From: Knoellia sinensis KCTC 19936 | Lineage (GTDB): Bacteria > Actinomycetota > Actinomycetes > Actinomycetales > Dermatophilaceae | NCBI RefSeq assembly: GCF_000768705.1 | Contig: NZ_AVPJ01000005.1 | Location: 62,001-126,000, forward strand | Length of the DNA stretch: 64,000 nucleotides | Direction: 5' to 3' | Shown: positions 1 to 8,157 of the stretch, in pieces | Numbering within the stretch: position 1 is the first letter of the stretch | Layout: the number at the start of each line of letters is the position of its first letter | The notes under the pieces: model-generated | What the model saw: only the letters and a program-made list of their open reading frames with translations | The model's database searches: none | Told to the model about the DNA's origin: nothing | Program-made: the position numbers and the translations under genes

Positions 1-1
1 G

Positions 2-619
2 CTACTGGCGGACGTGCGCGGCGAGGACGTCATGGTCATCGATGTCGGCGGCGCGACGACTGACGTCTATTCGGTGATCCGGCCCCAGGGTGAGGACGCC
101 GAGATCGAACGCGACGTCGCCGGAACCCTGTGGCACGAACGCACTGTCGAGGCCGACCTCGGCATGCGGTGGAACGCCCTCGGCATCCTTGAAGCAGCCG
201 AGCGCGAGCACCTTCCGCTGTCACCAGACACTGCCGCGTATGCCGGTCACGTCGCCTCCGAGACCGCTCACCGGGCCTCATCGCCGGGGGAGTGGGACGC
301 AGAGGGGGAGTTGGCTCGGGTCGCTGCGGTCGTGGCGGCCCGTCGCCACGGACGACCCCGCGTGGTGGGGGACCGGCCGCGGCCGTTGGCGGACGTGGGC
401 CTGGTGCTCGGCTCGGGAGGGGTATTCCGTCACGGACCGGACGGACTCGCGGAGTCGGCGTTGGGCGCGGTCGGGACCGACCACGCCGGCGGGTGGACGG
501 TTCCGGCGGATGCGACGCGAGGCGTCGACACGGCATACGTGCTCTTTGCCTGTGGGCTCCTCGCCGACACGCATCCGGCGGCAGCACGGGCGCTTGCCGA
601 GACCGTCGCTCGGGGGTAG
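2..619 (+). CDS. Glutamate mutase L / GlmL-like ATPase, 3' part only
   Basis: The reading frame is open from base 2 and ends at TAG 617-619, so the N-terminus lies outside the window. The visible part opens with DVGGATTDVYSV, the phosphate-binding signature of the GlmL (MutL) family, which belongs to the ASKHA/actin-fold ATPases. A second glycine-rich stretch, GLVLGSGGVFRH, lies near residue 140. Members are usually annotated as reactivating or accessory proteins for B12-dependent mutases; this is unrelated to mismatch-repair MutL. No mutase is visible here, so the partner is unknown. The product could be a generic ASKHA ATPase with a different client. Confidence 0.7.
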   Translation, partial: LLADVRGEDVMVIDVGGATTDVYSVIRPQGEDAEIERDVAGTLWHERTVEADLGMRWNALGILEAAEREHLPLSPDTAAYAGHVASETAHRASSPGEWDAEGELARVAAVVAARRHGRPRVVGDRPRPLADVGLVLGSGGVFRHGPDGLAESALGAVGTDHAGGWTVPADATRGVDTAYVLFACGLLADTHPAAARALAETVARG

Positions 620-660
620 TGGTCCGAAAAAACGGTTGGGCGGCTGTCAGGGGACGGACC

Positions 661-673
661 TAGGCTCGTGACC
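661..673 (+). promoter_or_regulatory. Candidate leaderless -10 element for the VOC gene
   Basis: TAGGCT at 661-666 is followed by 7 bases and then ATG 674. This spacing places the transcription start on the start codon. It also favours ATG 674 over the in-frame GTG at 668, which lies inside the promoter spacing. Confidence 0.5.
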
Positions 674-1099
674 ATGAGTGCAGACGCCCCTCGACCTCAT
701 GTCCGACCCCTTCTCGACCTCGTGGTCCTCGACTGCCCCGACGCGCTGGAACTCGCCCGGTTCTATGGCGAGGTGCTCGGGTGGGAGTTGGAGGCTGAGT
801 CCGACAAGGATTGGGCCACGCTCGAGCCGCCGGGTGGCGGGATCGCGCCCGACCGTCTCGACGGACGCACGACCCTCGCGTTCCAGCGCATCGATGACTG
901 GGTGGCGCCCACGTGGCCCGGCGGCGCACACCCGCAGCAGTTCCACCTGGACCTGGCCGTGCCGGTGATCTCCGAGGCCGAGCCCGCTGTGCTCGCTGCG
1001 GGAGCCTCGGTGGCCGCCGAACAGCCGAGCGACAGCGGGACGTTCAAGGTCTATCTCGACCCGGCCGGCCACCCGTTCTGCCTGGTGGGAGCACCGTGA
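674..1099 (+). CDS. VOC-family (glyoxalase/bleomycin-resistance fold) protein
   Basis: A 141-residue single-domain protein. The beginning LLDLVVLDCPDALELARFYGEVLGW is the typical first beta-alpha unit of the VOC fold, and the end YLDPAGHPFCLV is the typical last strand. The glyoxalase-like subgroup found in actinobacteria binds unknown small ligands, and the substrate cannot be read from sequence. The stop TGA overlaps the next ATG by one base (TGATG), so the gene is translationally coupled to the ABC transporter downstream. That suggests a role in resistance or detoxification, which is inference. ATG 674 is preferred to GTG 668 because of the -10 hexamer just upstream. Confidence 0.8.
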   Translation: MSADAPRPHVRPLLDLVVLDCPDALELARFYGEVLGWELEAESDKDWATLEPPGGGIAPDRLDGRTTLAFQRIDDWVAPTWPGGAHPQQFHLDLAVPVISEAEPAVLAAGASVAAEQPSDSGTFKVYLDPAGHPFCLVGAP

Positions 1100-2070
1100 T
1101 GCGCGACATCGTGATCGAGGCCGAGAGCCTCGTCAAGAAGTTCGGCGACTTCACGGCCGTCGACGACGTCAGCTTCGAGGTGCCCAAGGGGTCGGTGTTC
1201 GGCCTGCTCGGCCCCAACGGCGCAGGCAAGACCACGATCGTGCGGATGATGACCACGCTGGCCACGCCGACGAGTGGCTCCGCGCGGGTGGCTGGGCACG
1301 ACGTCGTCGCCGAACCGGCGGCCGTGCGCGCAGCGATGGGTTTGACCGCGCAGAGCGCCACAGTCGACGAGTTGCTCACGGGGCGGGAGAACCTCCGCCT
1401 CATCGGTGACCTCTACGGACTGGACCGGAAGTTCGTGCGCTCGAGGAGTGAGGAGCTGCTCGAGCAGTTCTCGCTCACCGAGGCCGGCAACAAGGTCGTC
1501 AAGGAGTACTCGGGTGGCATGCGGCGTCGCATCGACCTCGCCGTGAGCCTCATCGCGCACCCACCCGTGCTGTTCCTCGACGAGCCGACGACGGGCCTCG
1601 ACCCGCGCAGTCGCGTCGAGCTGTGGGACGTCCTGCGCGATCTCGTGCGCGACGGCACCACCCTGCTGCTCACCACGCAGTACCTCGATGAGGCCGATCA
1701 ACTTGCCGATGACATCGTCGTCATCGACCACGGTCGGATCATCGCCCAGGGCACGCCACTCGAACTCAAGAACCAGTCGGGCGCAGCGAGCCTCGTCGTC
1801 ACCGTCTCGAGGCACGACCGGGTGCAGCAGGCGGCCGAGCTTCTGCGTGGTGCCGTCGAGGGTGAGGTTCATGTCGACGTCGACGCGCGCAAGCTGACAG
1901 CCCCGGGCGGCGACGTGGCGGCGCTGAGCCTGGTGGCCGCGCAGCTCGACGACGCGGGCATCGAGATCGATGATCTCGGCATGCAGCGCCCGAGCCTCGA
2001 CGACGTCTTCCTCACCCTGACCGGCCACAAGGCCGAAGAGTCCAGCAACCAGGAAGAGGTGTCGGCATGA
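1099..2070 (+). CDS. DrrA-type ABC transporter ATP-binding subunit
   Basis: 323 residues. All motifs needed for ATP hydrolysis are present: Walker A GPNGAGKTT near residue 40, signature YSGGMRRR near 140, Walker B FLDEPTTGLDPRSR and a TTQYLDEA switch region. The C-terminal extension (about residue 230 onward) is the regulatory domain of the daunorubicin-resistance DrrA class, which powers export through a separate ABC-2 permease. The start ATG overlaps the VOC stop. An upstream extension of this frame is open but runs inside the VOC gene and is not credible. The permease lies 79 bases downstream with a tiny ORF in between. Confidence 0.9.
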   Translation: MRDIVIEAESLVKKFGDFTAVDDVSFEVPKGSVFGLLGPNGAGKTTIVRMMTTLATPTSGSARVAGHDVVAEPAAVRAAMGLTAQSATVDELLTGRENLRLIGDLYGLDRKFVRSRSEELLEQFSLTEAGNKVVKEYSGGMRRRIDLAVSLIAHPPVLFLDEPTTGLDPRSRVELWDVLRDLVRDGTTLLLTTQYLDEADQLADDIVVIDHGRIIAQGTPLELKNQSGAASLVVTVSRHDRVQQAAELLRGAVEGEVHVDVDARKLTAPGGDVAALSLVAAQLDDAGIEIDDLGMQRPSLDDVFLTLTGHKAEESSNQEEVSA

Positions 2071-2153
2071 GCACCCCACGAAGTTCTGCCCACGCAGAGC
2101 GTGGGACCCGCCCCGCTCCGCTCCTCCAGATACTTCGCAGGAACCCCGCATGA
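2067..2153 (+). CDS. Possible 28-residue coupling ORF between transporter subunits
   Basis: ATG 2067 overlaps the TGA of the ATPase gene by four bases (ATGA), and its own TGA 2151-2153 overlaps the ATG of the permease at 2150 in the same ATGA manner. A purine-rich AGGAAGAGG lies just upstream. The product would be basic (MSTPRSSAHAERG at the N-terminus, ending QILRRNPA) with no recognisable domain. It could be a real small protein, a device coupling translation of the two subunits, or chance. It includes an ATA codon and no database comparison was possible. Confidence 0.35.
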   Translation: MSTPRSSAHAERGTRPAPLLQILRRNPA

Positions 2154-2998
2154 GTGCCGCCACGGATGCCATCGCCATCGACCGAACCGACCCGAAGCCA
2201 GTGGGTGCGAGTCGGCTGCGCCAGATCATGACCTTGGTGCGGCGCAACCTCACCCACATCAAGCGCCAGCCCGAGATGCTCACGGACGTCACGATCCAGC
2301 CGATCATGTTCGTCCTGCTCTTCTCCTATGTCTTCGGCGGCTCGATCACCATTCCCGGTGGCGACTACAAGGCGTGGCTGCTGCCGGGGGTCATGGCGCA
2401 GACCATCGCCTTCAGTTCGTTCATCGTCGCGGTCGGCCTCAACACCGACATCGGCAAGGGCATGATCGACCGGCTGCGCTCCCTGCCGATCCAACGTTCC
2501 TCGATCCTCTGGTCGCGCAGCATCGCTGCCCTCATGCACTCGAGCATCGGCGTCGCCGTCATGTCCGTCACGGGCCTCTTCATCGGGTGGCGGATCCTCG
2601 ATGGGGTCGTCGGGGGCCTGATCGGCTACGGGCTCCTGCTCCTCTTCGGCTTCGCGATGATCTGGGTGGGCATCCTCGTCGGCTCGGCCATGCGGTCTGT
2701 CGAAGCCGTCAACGGGCTGATGTTCTCCACGATGTTCCCCATCACCTTCGTGTCCAACGTGTTCGCCCGCCCCGAAGGCATGCCCGGCTGGCTGAGGACC
2801 ATCGCGGAGTGGAACCCGATCAGCTCCCTCACCCAGGCGCTGCGTGACAACTGGGGGGTGCCCGGATCGCAGGTGCGTCCCGACGCACCCTGGCCACTGC
2901 ACAACCCGGAACTGGCGACGATCATCTGGGCAGTGGCGATCACCGCCATCATTGCTCCGCTGGCCCTGCGCGCGTTCAACAAGCGCACCACCGACTGA
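2150..2998 (+). CDS. DrrB-type ABC-2 transporter permease
   Basis: 282 residues with about six hydrophobic segments after a cytoplasmic N-terminus. RNLTHIKRQPEMLTDVTIQP leads into the first membrane helix, and the conserved ABC-2 stretch around residues 75-100 (PGVMAQTIAF) is present. The C-terminal part ends ALRAFNKRTTD. It forms the membrane channel of the exporter with the ATPase encoded just upstream. The substrate is unknown; DrrAB homologues export drugs or lipids. AGGA lies about 8 bases before ATG 2150. No further gene follows on this strand before the large hairpin at 3045, so the unit probably ends here. Confidence 0.88.
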   Translation: MSAATDAIAIDRTDPKPVGASRLRQIMTLVRRNLTHIKRQPEMLTDVTIQPIMFVLLFSYVFGGSITIPGGDYKAWLLPGVMAQTIAFSSFIVAVGLNTDIGKGMIDRLRSLPIQRSSILWSRSIAALMHSSIGVAVMSVTGLFIGWRILDGVVGGLIGYGLLLLFGFAMIWVGILVGSAMRSVEAVNGLMFSTMFPITFVSNVFARPEGMPGWLRTIAEWNPISSLTQALRDNWGVPGSQVRPDAPWPLHNPELATIIWAVAITAIIAPLALRAFNKRTTD

Positions 2999-3044
2999 CA
3001 CCTCTCCGGGCCAAGGAAAGGTCATACCTCAGGCGCACCAAAGC

Positions 3045-3107
3045 AGTCGAGAGTAGGCAAAGTCCCGCATCGGAAGTCCAGATGCGGGACTCTGCCTACT
3101 CTCGACT
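3045..3107. terminator. 27-bp inverted repeat with a 9-base loop
   Basis: Arms 3045-3071 and 3081-3107 are complementary except for one position. The stem reads GATGCGGGACT toward the loop and begins AGTCGAGAGTAGGC. It follows the DrrAB unit and precedes ilvA. No T-run follows, so it is either an intrinsic terminator of the actinobacterial kind or a repeat element. A second, weaker inverted structure (arms near 3135 and 3174, ATTGCCC/GGGCAAT) lies in the rest of this 248-base gap, where I see no gene. Confidence 0.6.
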
Positions 3108-3233
3108 ATTGCGACTCGGCCCGAATTCCACTTATTGCCCACGGCTGCAGGGGCCGACGTGCAGCGCCGGGCAATCAGCTGGCGGGTGAGTGAGGGGAGC
3201 GAGGTCCGGCGTGTAGCGGCTGACGCGAGTGGA

Positions 3234-3246
3234 TACCCTCACGCTC
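3234..3246 (+). promoter_or_regulatory. Candidate leaderless -10 element for ilvA
   Basis: TACCCT 3234-3239, then 7 bases, then ATG 3247. This supports ATG 3247 as the start rather than the in-frame GTG 3229, which would lie upstream of the hexamer. Confidence 0.5.
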
Positions 3247-4476
3247 ATGACACCCACATCGTCGTCGGTGACGGTGGCCGAGATCCGTGCCGCCGCTGAC
3301 CTGCTCTCCACCGTCATCGCTCCCACACCCATGGAGTTCAACCGAGGTCTGTCGCAGCGCATCGGCGCCGACGTCTTCCTCAAGTGCGAGAACCTCCAGC
3401 GGGCCGGGTCGTTCAAGATCCGTGGCGCCTACAACCGCATGTTCCACCTCAGTGACGCTGAGAAGGCCAAGGGTGTGGTGGCCGCGAGTGCCGGAAACCA
3501 CGCCCAGGGGGTCGCCCTCGCCGGCCAGATGCTCGGCATCGCAGTCAAGGTCTACATGCCGGTGCGAGCCCCCATGCCCAAGGTTCAGGCGACCAAGGCC
3601 TACGGTGCGACGATCGAACAAGTCGGGGAGACCCTCGACGAGAGCCTCGTCCACGCGCGGGCCTGGGCGGAGGAGACCGGTGCGGTCCTGATCCACCCGT
3701 TCGACCACAACGACATCGTCGCCGGACAGGGCACCTGTGGGCTCGAGATCCTCGAGCAGTGTCCCGACGTCAAGACGATCGTGGTGGGCCTGGGCGGTGG
3801 CGGCATCCTCGCCGGTATCGCGGTGGCGATGCGGGAGCTCAAGCCCGACGTCCGCATCATCGGCGTGCAGGCCGAACAGGCCGCCGCCTATCCCGGGTCG
3901 CTCGCGGCCGGCCACCCCGTGGCCGCCACGAAGATGTCCACGATGGCCGATGGCATCGCGGTCGGGCTGCCGGGTGACGTGACCTTCCCGCTCGTGCGCG
4001 ACCTCGTCGACTCGGTCGAGACGGTGAGCGAGGAGGGCATCTCGCGTGCCCTCCTCTTCCTCCTCGAGCGCGCCAAGCTCGTCGTCGAGCCGGCGGGGGC
4101 GTCAGCCGCGGGCTGGCTGCTCGAGAATGCCGAAACGTCAGAGATCGAGGGGCCGGTCGTCTGCGTCCTCTCGGGTGGCAACATCGACCCGCTCCTCATG
4201 ATGCGGATCATCCGCCACGGCATGGTTGCCGCTGGGCGCTACCTGCAGTTCTCGGTGCGGGTGCCGGACACACCGGGTTCGCTCGCTGCGATCCTGGCCG
4301 ACTGTGCTGCGGCAGACGCGAACATCCTCGAGATCGAACACATCCGCACCGGCCACCAGATCACCGTGGACGAGGTGGAGATCGCGCTGCGCCTGGAGAC
4401 TCGTGGGCCCGAGCACATCGAACGCGTCCTCAACGCGATGCGCAACAAGGGCTACAAGGTCATCGACCCCGACTGA
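3247..4476 (+). CDS. ilvA: Threonine ammonia-lyase (threonine dehydratase)
   Basis: 409 residues. It is a PLP-dependent fold-type II enzyme that deaminates threonine to 2-oxobutanoate, the first step toward isoleucine. The PLP lysine is in GSFKIRGAYNR (about K57), and the phosphate-binding loop is GLGGGGILAG near residue 180. The last 75 residues (from LQFSVRVPDTPGSLAAIL) form a single ACT domain. Length and single ACT domain match the shorter actinobacterial or catabolic-type enzymes rather than the 500-residue form with two ACT-like domains. The ACT domain suggests allosteric control, but the ligand is not predictable. It stands alone, between two hairpins. Confidence 0.93.
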   Translation: MTPTSSSVTVAEIRAAADLLSTVIAPTPMEFNRGLSQRIGADVFLKCENLQRAGSFKIRGAYNRMFHLSDAEKAKGVVAASAGNHAQGVALAGQMLGIAVKVYMPVRAPMPKVQATKAYGATIEQVGETLDESLVHARAWAEETGAVLIHPFDHNDIVAGQGTCGLEILEQCPDVKTIVVGLGGGGILAGIAVAMRELKPDVRIIGVQAEQAAAYPGSLAAGHPVAATKMSTMADGIAVGLPGDVTFPLVRDLVDSVETVSEEGISRALLFLLERAKLVVEPAGASAAGWLLENAETSEIEGPVVCVLSGGNIDPLLMMRIIRHGMVAAGRYLQFSVRVPDTPGSLAAILADCAAADANILEIEHIRTGHQITVDEVEIALRLETRGPEHIERVLNAMRNKGYKVIDPD

Positions 4477-4515
4477 TCGCGACTCCAGGGGTGCGCGCGC
4501 GCTGCCGCACCCATC

Positions 4516-4589
4516 GACTTTGTGCCCGATTGGGACACGTTCAGTCGGCCGAAGGCCTCCGGCGACGTGTCCCAATCGGGCACAAAGTC
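4516..4589. repeat. Perfect 25-bp inverted repeat, 24-base loop
   Basis: Arms 4516-4540 and 4565-4589 are exactly complementary (arm begins GACTTTGTGCCCGATTGGG). It lies between ilvA and greA, which converge. It could terminate ilvA, but the long loop and perfect arms also fit a palindromic repeat element. The word TTTGTGCCCGA recurs inside the ABC transporter gene near 46143. Confidence 0.6.
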
Positions 4590-4695
4590 GTCCGACGGGG
4601 TTGAGGTCAGGTGCCAGACGGGAGGCCCAGGCTCCGCCCCAGAGAGCGAGCGCGCGCTCGACTGCCCAGCCGTCAGGACATCCATCCCAACACGA

Positions 4696-4735
4696 CGAAG
4701 AGGGCGCCAGCCCCAATGGGTTGGCGCCCTCTTCG
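4696..4735. terminator. Terminator-like hairpin downstream of greA
   Basis: Arms 4696-4712 and 4719-4735 (CGAAGAGGGCGCCA core) pair over 17 bases with one mismatch and a 6-base loop. It sits 14 bases after the greA stop and probably ends greA transcription on the minus strand. No clear T-tract is present. Confidence 0.65.
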
Positions 4736-4749
4736 GACAGGTCGGCGGA

Positions 4750-5238
4750 TCAGCCGGAGTAGGGCTTCGCGGAGAGGATCTTGACCTCGACCTGCTTGCC
4801 GTTGGGGGCTTCGTAGCTCACCGTGTCGCCGGCCTTCTTGCCGTTGACCGCGGCGCCGATCGGGGACTGCTCGCTGTAGACCTGCAGGGTGCCGTCGGCG
4901 ATCTCACGCGACCCGAGGAGGAAGGTCTCCTCGTCGCCGAAGATCTCGGCGGTCACGACCATGCCGGGCTCGACGATGCCGTCGTCCGCGGGGGTCTCGC
5001 CGATGATGGCGTTTTCGAGCAGCTGCGTCAGCTGGCGGATGCGGGCCTCCATCTTGCCCTGCTCCTCGCGAGCCGCGTGGTAGCCGCCGTTCTCCTTGAG
5101 GTCGCCCTCTTCGCGGGCCGCCTCGATCTTGGCGACGATGTCGGCACGACCCGGGCCCGACAACTCCTCGAGCTCACCCTTGAGGCGGTTGAACGCCTCC
5201 TGGGTCAGGTAGCTCGTCTTGACGACGGTCTCGCTCAC
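4750..5238 (-). CDS. greA: Transcription elongation factor GreA
   Basis: 162 residues, the normal family length. The N-terminal coiled coil (about residues 1-80) carries the acidic tip region (ARDEGDL-like AREEGDLKENGGYH), whose acidic side chains stimulate RNA cleavage by backtracked RNA polymerase. The C-terminal FKBP-like globular domain ends at about 160 (SYEAPNGKQVEVKIL). The start is GTG 5238, preceded by AAGGAGTGACATTCA with a good Shine-Dalgarno. The 224-base gap upstream, before the DUF4307 stop, probably holds its promoter, but I could not assign hexamers there. Confidence 0.95.
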   Translation of the reverse strand: MSETVVKTSYLTQEAFNRLKGELEELSGPGRADIVAKIEAAREEGDLKENGGYHAAREEQGKMEARIRQLTQLLENAIIGETPADDGIVEPGMVVTAEIFGDEETFLLGSREIADGTLQVYSEQSPIGAAVNGKKAGDTVSYEAPNGKQVEVKILSAKPYSG

Positions 5239-5462
5239 TGAATGTCACTCCTTGGGTGCCCGTGGCCCAGACGACGTCCGTCGCCGGGCCAGGGTGTGAT
5301 GGTCCTACGTGAAAGGGCCCGGGGCCTGAACCACGATTGGTTCGGCGGGCCCCAGACCCGGTGCTGCAAAGAACAAGGATAACAACGGGACTGCTCAAAA
5401 GCACGTTGGCACGGAGGGACCCCGGGTCCGTGTCCCACCATCCGAGCAGGTGGGAGGGGTGT

Positions 5463-5825
5463 TCAGGAGCGTCGGACGCAGGAAGCGACCACGCCTGTCA
5501 CGGCGCGGGCGCTGGTGCGCACCGTCACTGCGCGGTGCACGGATTTCGCGCCGGCCGGGACGTCGTCGGTCACCGCGCCCACCCGACCGTGCCGCACGTC
5601 CTGCGCCTCGATCGTGCACTGGACCGCGGCCCCGTCGGGCCGGTGGACGTCATAGGTGAGCTCCATCTCGGAGTCGGACTTCACGTCATAGGTGACGACG
5701 TCCGCTGTCACAGCATTCGCCGACGCGAGGGCGAACCAGACGATGAACACCACCATGGCACTGATGCCGATCCCACCGATGACCCACCAGCGGGTCGTTC
5801 CGGGGGCAGGGCGGGGCAGTGGCAT
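5463..5825 (-). CDS. DUF4307 membrane-anchored protein
   Basis: 120 residues. After a short N-terminus (MPLPRPAPGTTRW) there is one membrane helix at about residues 10-32, then a roughly 85-residue extracytoplasmic domain of the DUF4307 type. The start ATG 5825 has CAGGAG 5 bases upstream. An in-frame extension to 5951 lacks a ribosome site and enters the promoter region of the divergent mca gene. Its place between greA and mca is conserved in mycobacteria (the Rv1081c neighbourhood). No function is known to me. Confidence 0.75.
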   Translation of the reverse strand: MPLPRPAPGTTRWWVIGGIGISAMVVFIVWFALASANAVTADVVTYDVKSDSEMELTYDVHRPDGAAVQCTIEAQDVRHGRVGAVTDDVPAGAKSVHRAVTVRTSARAVTGVVASCVRRS

Positions 5826-5971
5826 GACGCTCCTGGAGCATTGGGGACGGTCGCGCGAGGTGCGGGTCACAGCGCAGCCGAGGGGTGACAAGATGGTTCG
5901 CGTCCATTGTCGCCTGTGCCCAATCGGCGACTGAGACCACCCGACCACCACCGATCCCCGAAGGACCTCTC

Positions 5972-6913
5972 GTGGCAGAACGCCTCCGTCTCATGTGCGT
6001 CCATGCGCACCCCGACGACGAGTCGAGCAAGGGCGCAGCGGTCATGGCGAAGTACGTCGACGAGGGCCACGACGTCCTCGTCGTCTCGTGCACGGGCGGG
6101 GAGCGGGGCGACGTGCTCAACCCCCGGCTCGCGGACGACCCGCACATTCTGCGCGACCTCGCGCAGGTCCGCCGCGACGAGATGAAGCGGGCGCAGGAGA
6201 TTCTCGGCGTCGACCACACCTGGCTCGGCTTCGTCGACTCGGGCCTGCCCGAGGGCGACCCCCTGCCGCCCCTGCCGGACGGCTGCTTCGCGCTCGAACC
6301 ACTCGACGTGCCGACCGAGGCGCTCGTCCGCGAGATCCGGCGCTTCCGCCCGCACGTCATGACGACCTATGACGAGAACGGTGGCTACCCCCACCCGGAC
6401 CACATCATGTGCCACAACGTGTCGATGGCGGCCTTCGAAGCGGCAGGCGACCCGACGGCATACCCGCAGGCAGGTGAGCCGTGGCAGCCGCTGAAGATCT
6501 ACTACAACCAGACATTCAGCCGTGGACGCGTCGTCGCCTTCCACGAGGCCCTCACCGCGCTCGGTGAGGAGAGCCCGTATGCCGCGTGGCTCGAGAACTG
6601 GCCTCCGGAACGTGAGCGTGTGGTCACCACGCGCGTGAAGTGCGACGCCTGGTTCGAGCGCCGCGACGCGGCGCTGCTGGCGCACGCCACGCAGATCGAC
6701 CCGGACGGGAACTTCTTCAAGGTCTCCCGCGAGGAGCAGGCCAAGGTCTGGCCGTGGGAGGACTACGAGGCGGCCCTGTCCTACGTCCCCATCGTCGACG
6801 GTGAGGACGACCTGTTCGCCGGCCTGCCCACGGATGTTGCCGATGCGGATGCGCTCGCCACCTCGACCACCCTCACGATCGCCCACGACGGACGCAAGGA
6901 ACGGACCGCATGA
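5972..6913 (+). CDS. mca: Mycothiol S-conjugate amidase
   Basis: 313 residues. Mca cleaves mycothiol S-conjugates to a mercapturic acid and GlcN-Ins, so the organism can detoxify electrophiles and recycle the sugar half. The zinc-site motif AHPDDE is at residues 12-17 and a second metal-binding HPDH is near 142. The N-terminal Rossmann-like PIG-L fold continues to about residue 190, followed by a Mca-type C-terminal half (FKVSREEQAKVWPWEDYE). GTG 5972 is chosen because AAGGAC lies 6 bases upstream; the open frame further upstream lacks family similarity. The gene is evidence for mycothiol and so for an actinobacterial host. It overlaps the next gene by four bases. Confidence 0.93.
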   Translation: MAERLRLMCVHAHPDDESSKGAAVMAKYVDEGHDVLVVSCTGGERGDVLNPRLADDPHILRDLAQVRRDEMKRAQEILGVDHTWLGFVDSGLPEGDPLPPLPDGCFALEPLDVPTEALVREIRRFRPHVMTTYDENGGYPHPDHIMCHNVSMAAFEAAGDPTAYPQAGEPWQPLKIYYNQTFSRGRVVAFHEALTALGEESPYAAWLENWPPERERVVTTRVKCDAWFERRDAALLAHATQIDPDGNFFKVSREEQAKVWPWEDYEAALSYVPIVDGEDDLFAGLPTDVADADALATSTTLTIAHDGRKERTA

Positions 6914-7269
6914 TCACCGCCCTGACCCAGATGGCTCTGCCGCTCCTGTCGCAGTCGCCAACCCCGACACCGAGTCCCACGCGCGATCTCACCCCCAGCC
7001 AGCAGGCTGCTCCGGGTGTGTGGGCCTTTGCCGCGTTCCTGTTCCTCGCCATCGCCCTGTGGCTGCTCATGCGCAACATGAACGCGCGTCTGCGCCGGAT
7101 GTCCTACCGCGCCAACGCCGCCAAGTCCGATGGCACGGCGGGGGCCGGCGGCGACGCCACCGACGCGACGTCCGCCCGTGGCAGCCGGGACCGCGGTGCC
7201 GACGGCGGGGATTCGGACAGTGGTGGCTCGGAGGGTGGCGGCTCGGATGGTGGCGGCGGAGGCGACTGA
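6910..7269 (+). CDS. Small membrane protein coupled to mca
   Basis: 119 residues with ATGA overlap onto mca. It has a Pro/Thr/Ser-rich N-terminus that could be extracellular, one membrane helix at about 36-56 (WAFAAFLFLAIALWLLM), a basic juxtamembrane stretch RNMNARLRRMSYRAN, then a low-complexity Gly/Asp/Ser tail of about 45 residues. A similar small membrane protein follows mca in mycobacteria (Rv1083). The function is unknown. The simple-sequence tail is probably disordered and evolves quickly. Confidence 0.75.
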   Translation: MITALTQMALPLLSQSPTPTPSPTRDLTPSQQAAPGVWAFAAFLFLAIALWLLMRNMNARLRRMSYRANAAKSDGTAGAGGDATDATSARGSRDRGADGGDSDSGGSEGGGSDGGGGGD

Positions 7270-7336
7270 CTCACCCGCTCACCGCACTCGTCCGGCGTCC
7301 GAGCGGGACGCCGAAAATGGCCTCCCGAACCTGGCG

Positions 7337-8053
7337 TCAGACCTTGTCGTAGAGCGCGATCGACGCCGCCACGTAGTGCGTCACGAACGCCAGGATCGTC
7401 AGGGTGTGGAAGATCTCGTGGAACCCGAACCACCGCGGTGACGGGTTGGGCCGCTTGATCCCGTAGACGACAGCTCCGGCGACGTAGAGCACCCCGCCTG
7501 CGATGACCAGCCCGACGATCGTCGGCCCTGCGTGCGTGAGCAGGGGGCCGAGGAAGAAGATGGCGACCGAGCCGAGCGCGACGTAGACCGGGACATAGAG
7601 CCAGCGGGGCGCGTGGATCCACACCAGCCGGAAGAGCACGCCGAGGATGGCGCCGGTCCAGATGATGGCGAGCAGGGTCCGGCTCTGGTCGCGAGGCAGC
7701 AGCAACGCGAACGGCGTGTAGCTGCCGGCGATGATGAGGAAGATGTTGGAGTGGTCGATGCGACGCAGGGCAGCGCCCCATCGTGGTGACCAGTCGCCTC
7801 GGTGGTAGACCGCCGACATCGCGAAGAGGAGCACCGCTGTCAGCGTGAACACCGCTGCGGCCGCGCGCGCCTGGACGGTATCGCCCAGAACGACGAGGAC
7901 CAGCCCACCGATGAAGGCGATGGGGGCCATGGCCAGGTGCAGCCAGCCACGCAACTTGGGCTTGACCGCGTCCAGCACGGCATCGACACGCTCTTCGAGG
8001 GTGTCGATCGTGCGGGGCTCGCGAGGCTCGCGGCGGTCGCGTGTGTCACTCAT
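7337..8053 (-). CDS. Hemolysin III / PAQR-family membrane protein
   Basis: 238 residues with about seven hydrophobic helices. The family signature is visible: KPKLRGWLHLAMAP at the entry to helix 1, SAVYHRGDWS near residue 90, RRIDHSNIFLIIAGSYTPF, and HEIFHTLTILAFVTHY near the end, which together carry the conserved His residues of the PAQR metal site. The family (YqfA/TrhA) is linked to membrane energetics or lipid hydrolase activity rather than proven haemolysis. ATG 8053 is preferred to the in-frame ATG at 8080 because the protein then begins with the usual short acidic leader. It is divergent from the prenyltransferase gene. Confidence 0.88.
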   Translation of the reverse strand: MSDTRDRREPREPRTIDTLEERVDAVLDAVKPKLRGWLHLAMAPIAFIGGLVLVVLGDTVQARAAAAVFTLTAVLLFAMSAVYHRGDWSPRWGAALRRIDHSNIFLIIAGSYTPFALLLPRDQSRTLLAIIWTGAILGVLFRLVWIHAPRWLYVPVYVALGSVAIFFLGPLLTHAGPTIVGLVIAGGVLYVAGAVVYGIKRPNPSPRWFGFHEIFHTLTILAFVTHYVAASIALYDKV

Positions 8054-8145
8054 GGTCCCCACAACGATACCTACGTCCACGTAGGTTCCACACCACGAAC
8101 GTGGCGTGGGATCCGTCTCCTGTCGAGTGGTCGTGGAGCCAGCGG

Positions 8146-8157
8146 TACGGTGACCGC
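8146..8157 (+). promoter_or_regulatory. Candidate leaderless -10 element for the prenyltransferase
   Basis: TACGGT 8146-8151 followed by exactly 6 bases and ATG 8158. This predicts a transcript beginning at the start codon. Confidence 0.55.

Noticed and set aside
2-619. DNA mismatch repair MutL
   Set aside because: The name is shared, but the DVGGATTDVYSV motif belongs to the glutamate mutase L (ASKHA) family; no GHKL ATPase motifs are present.
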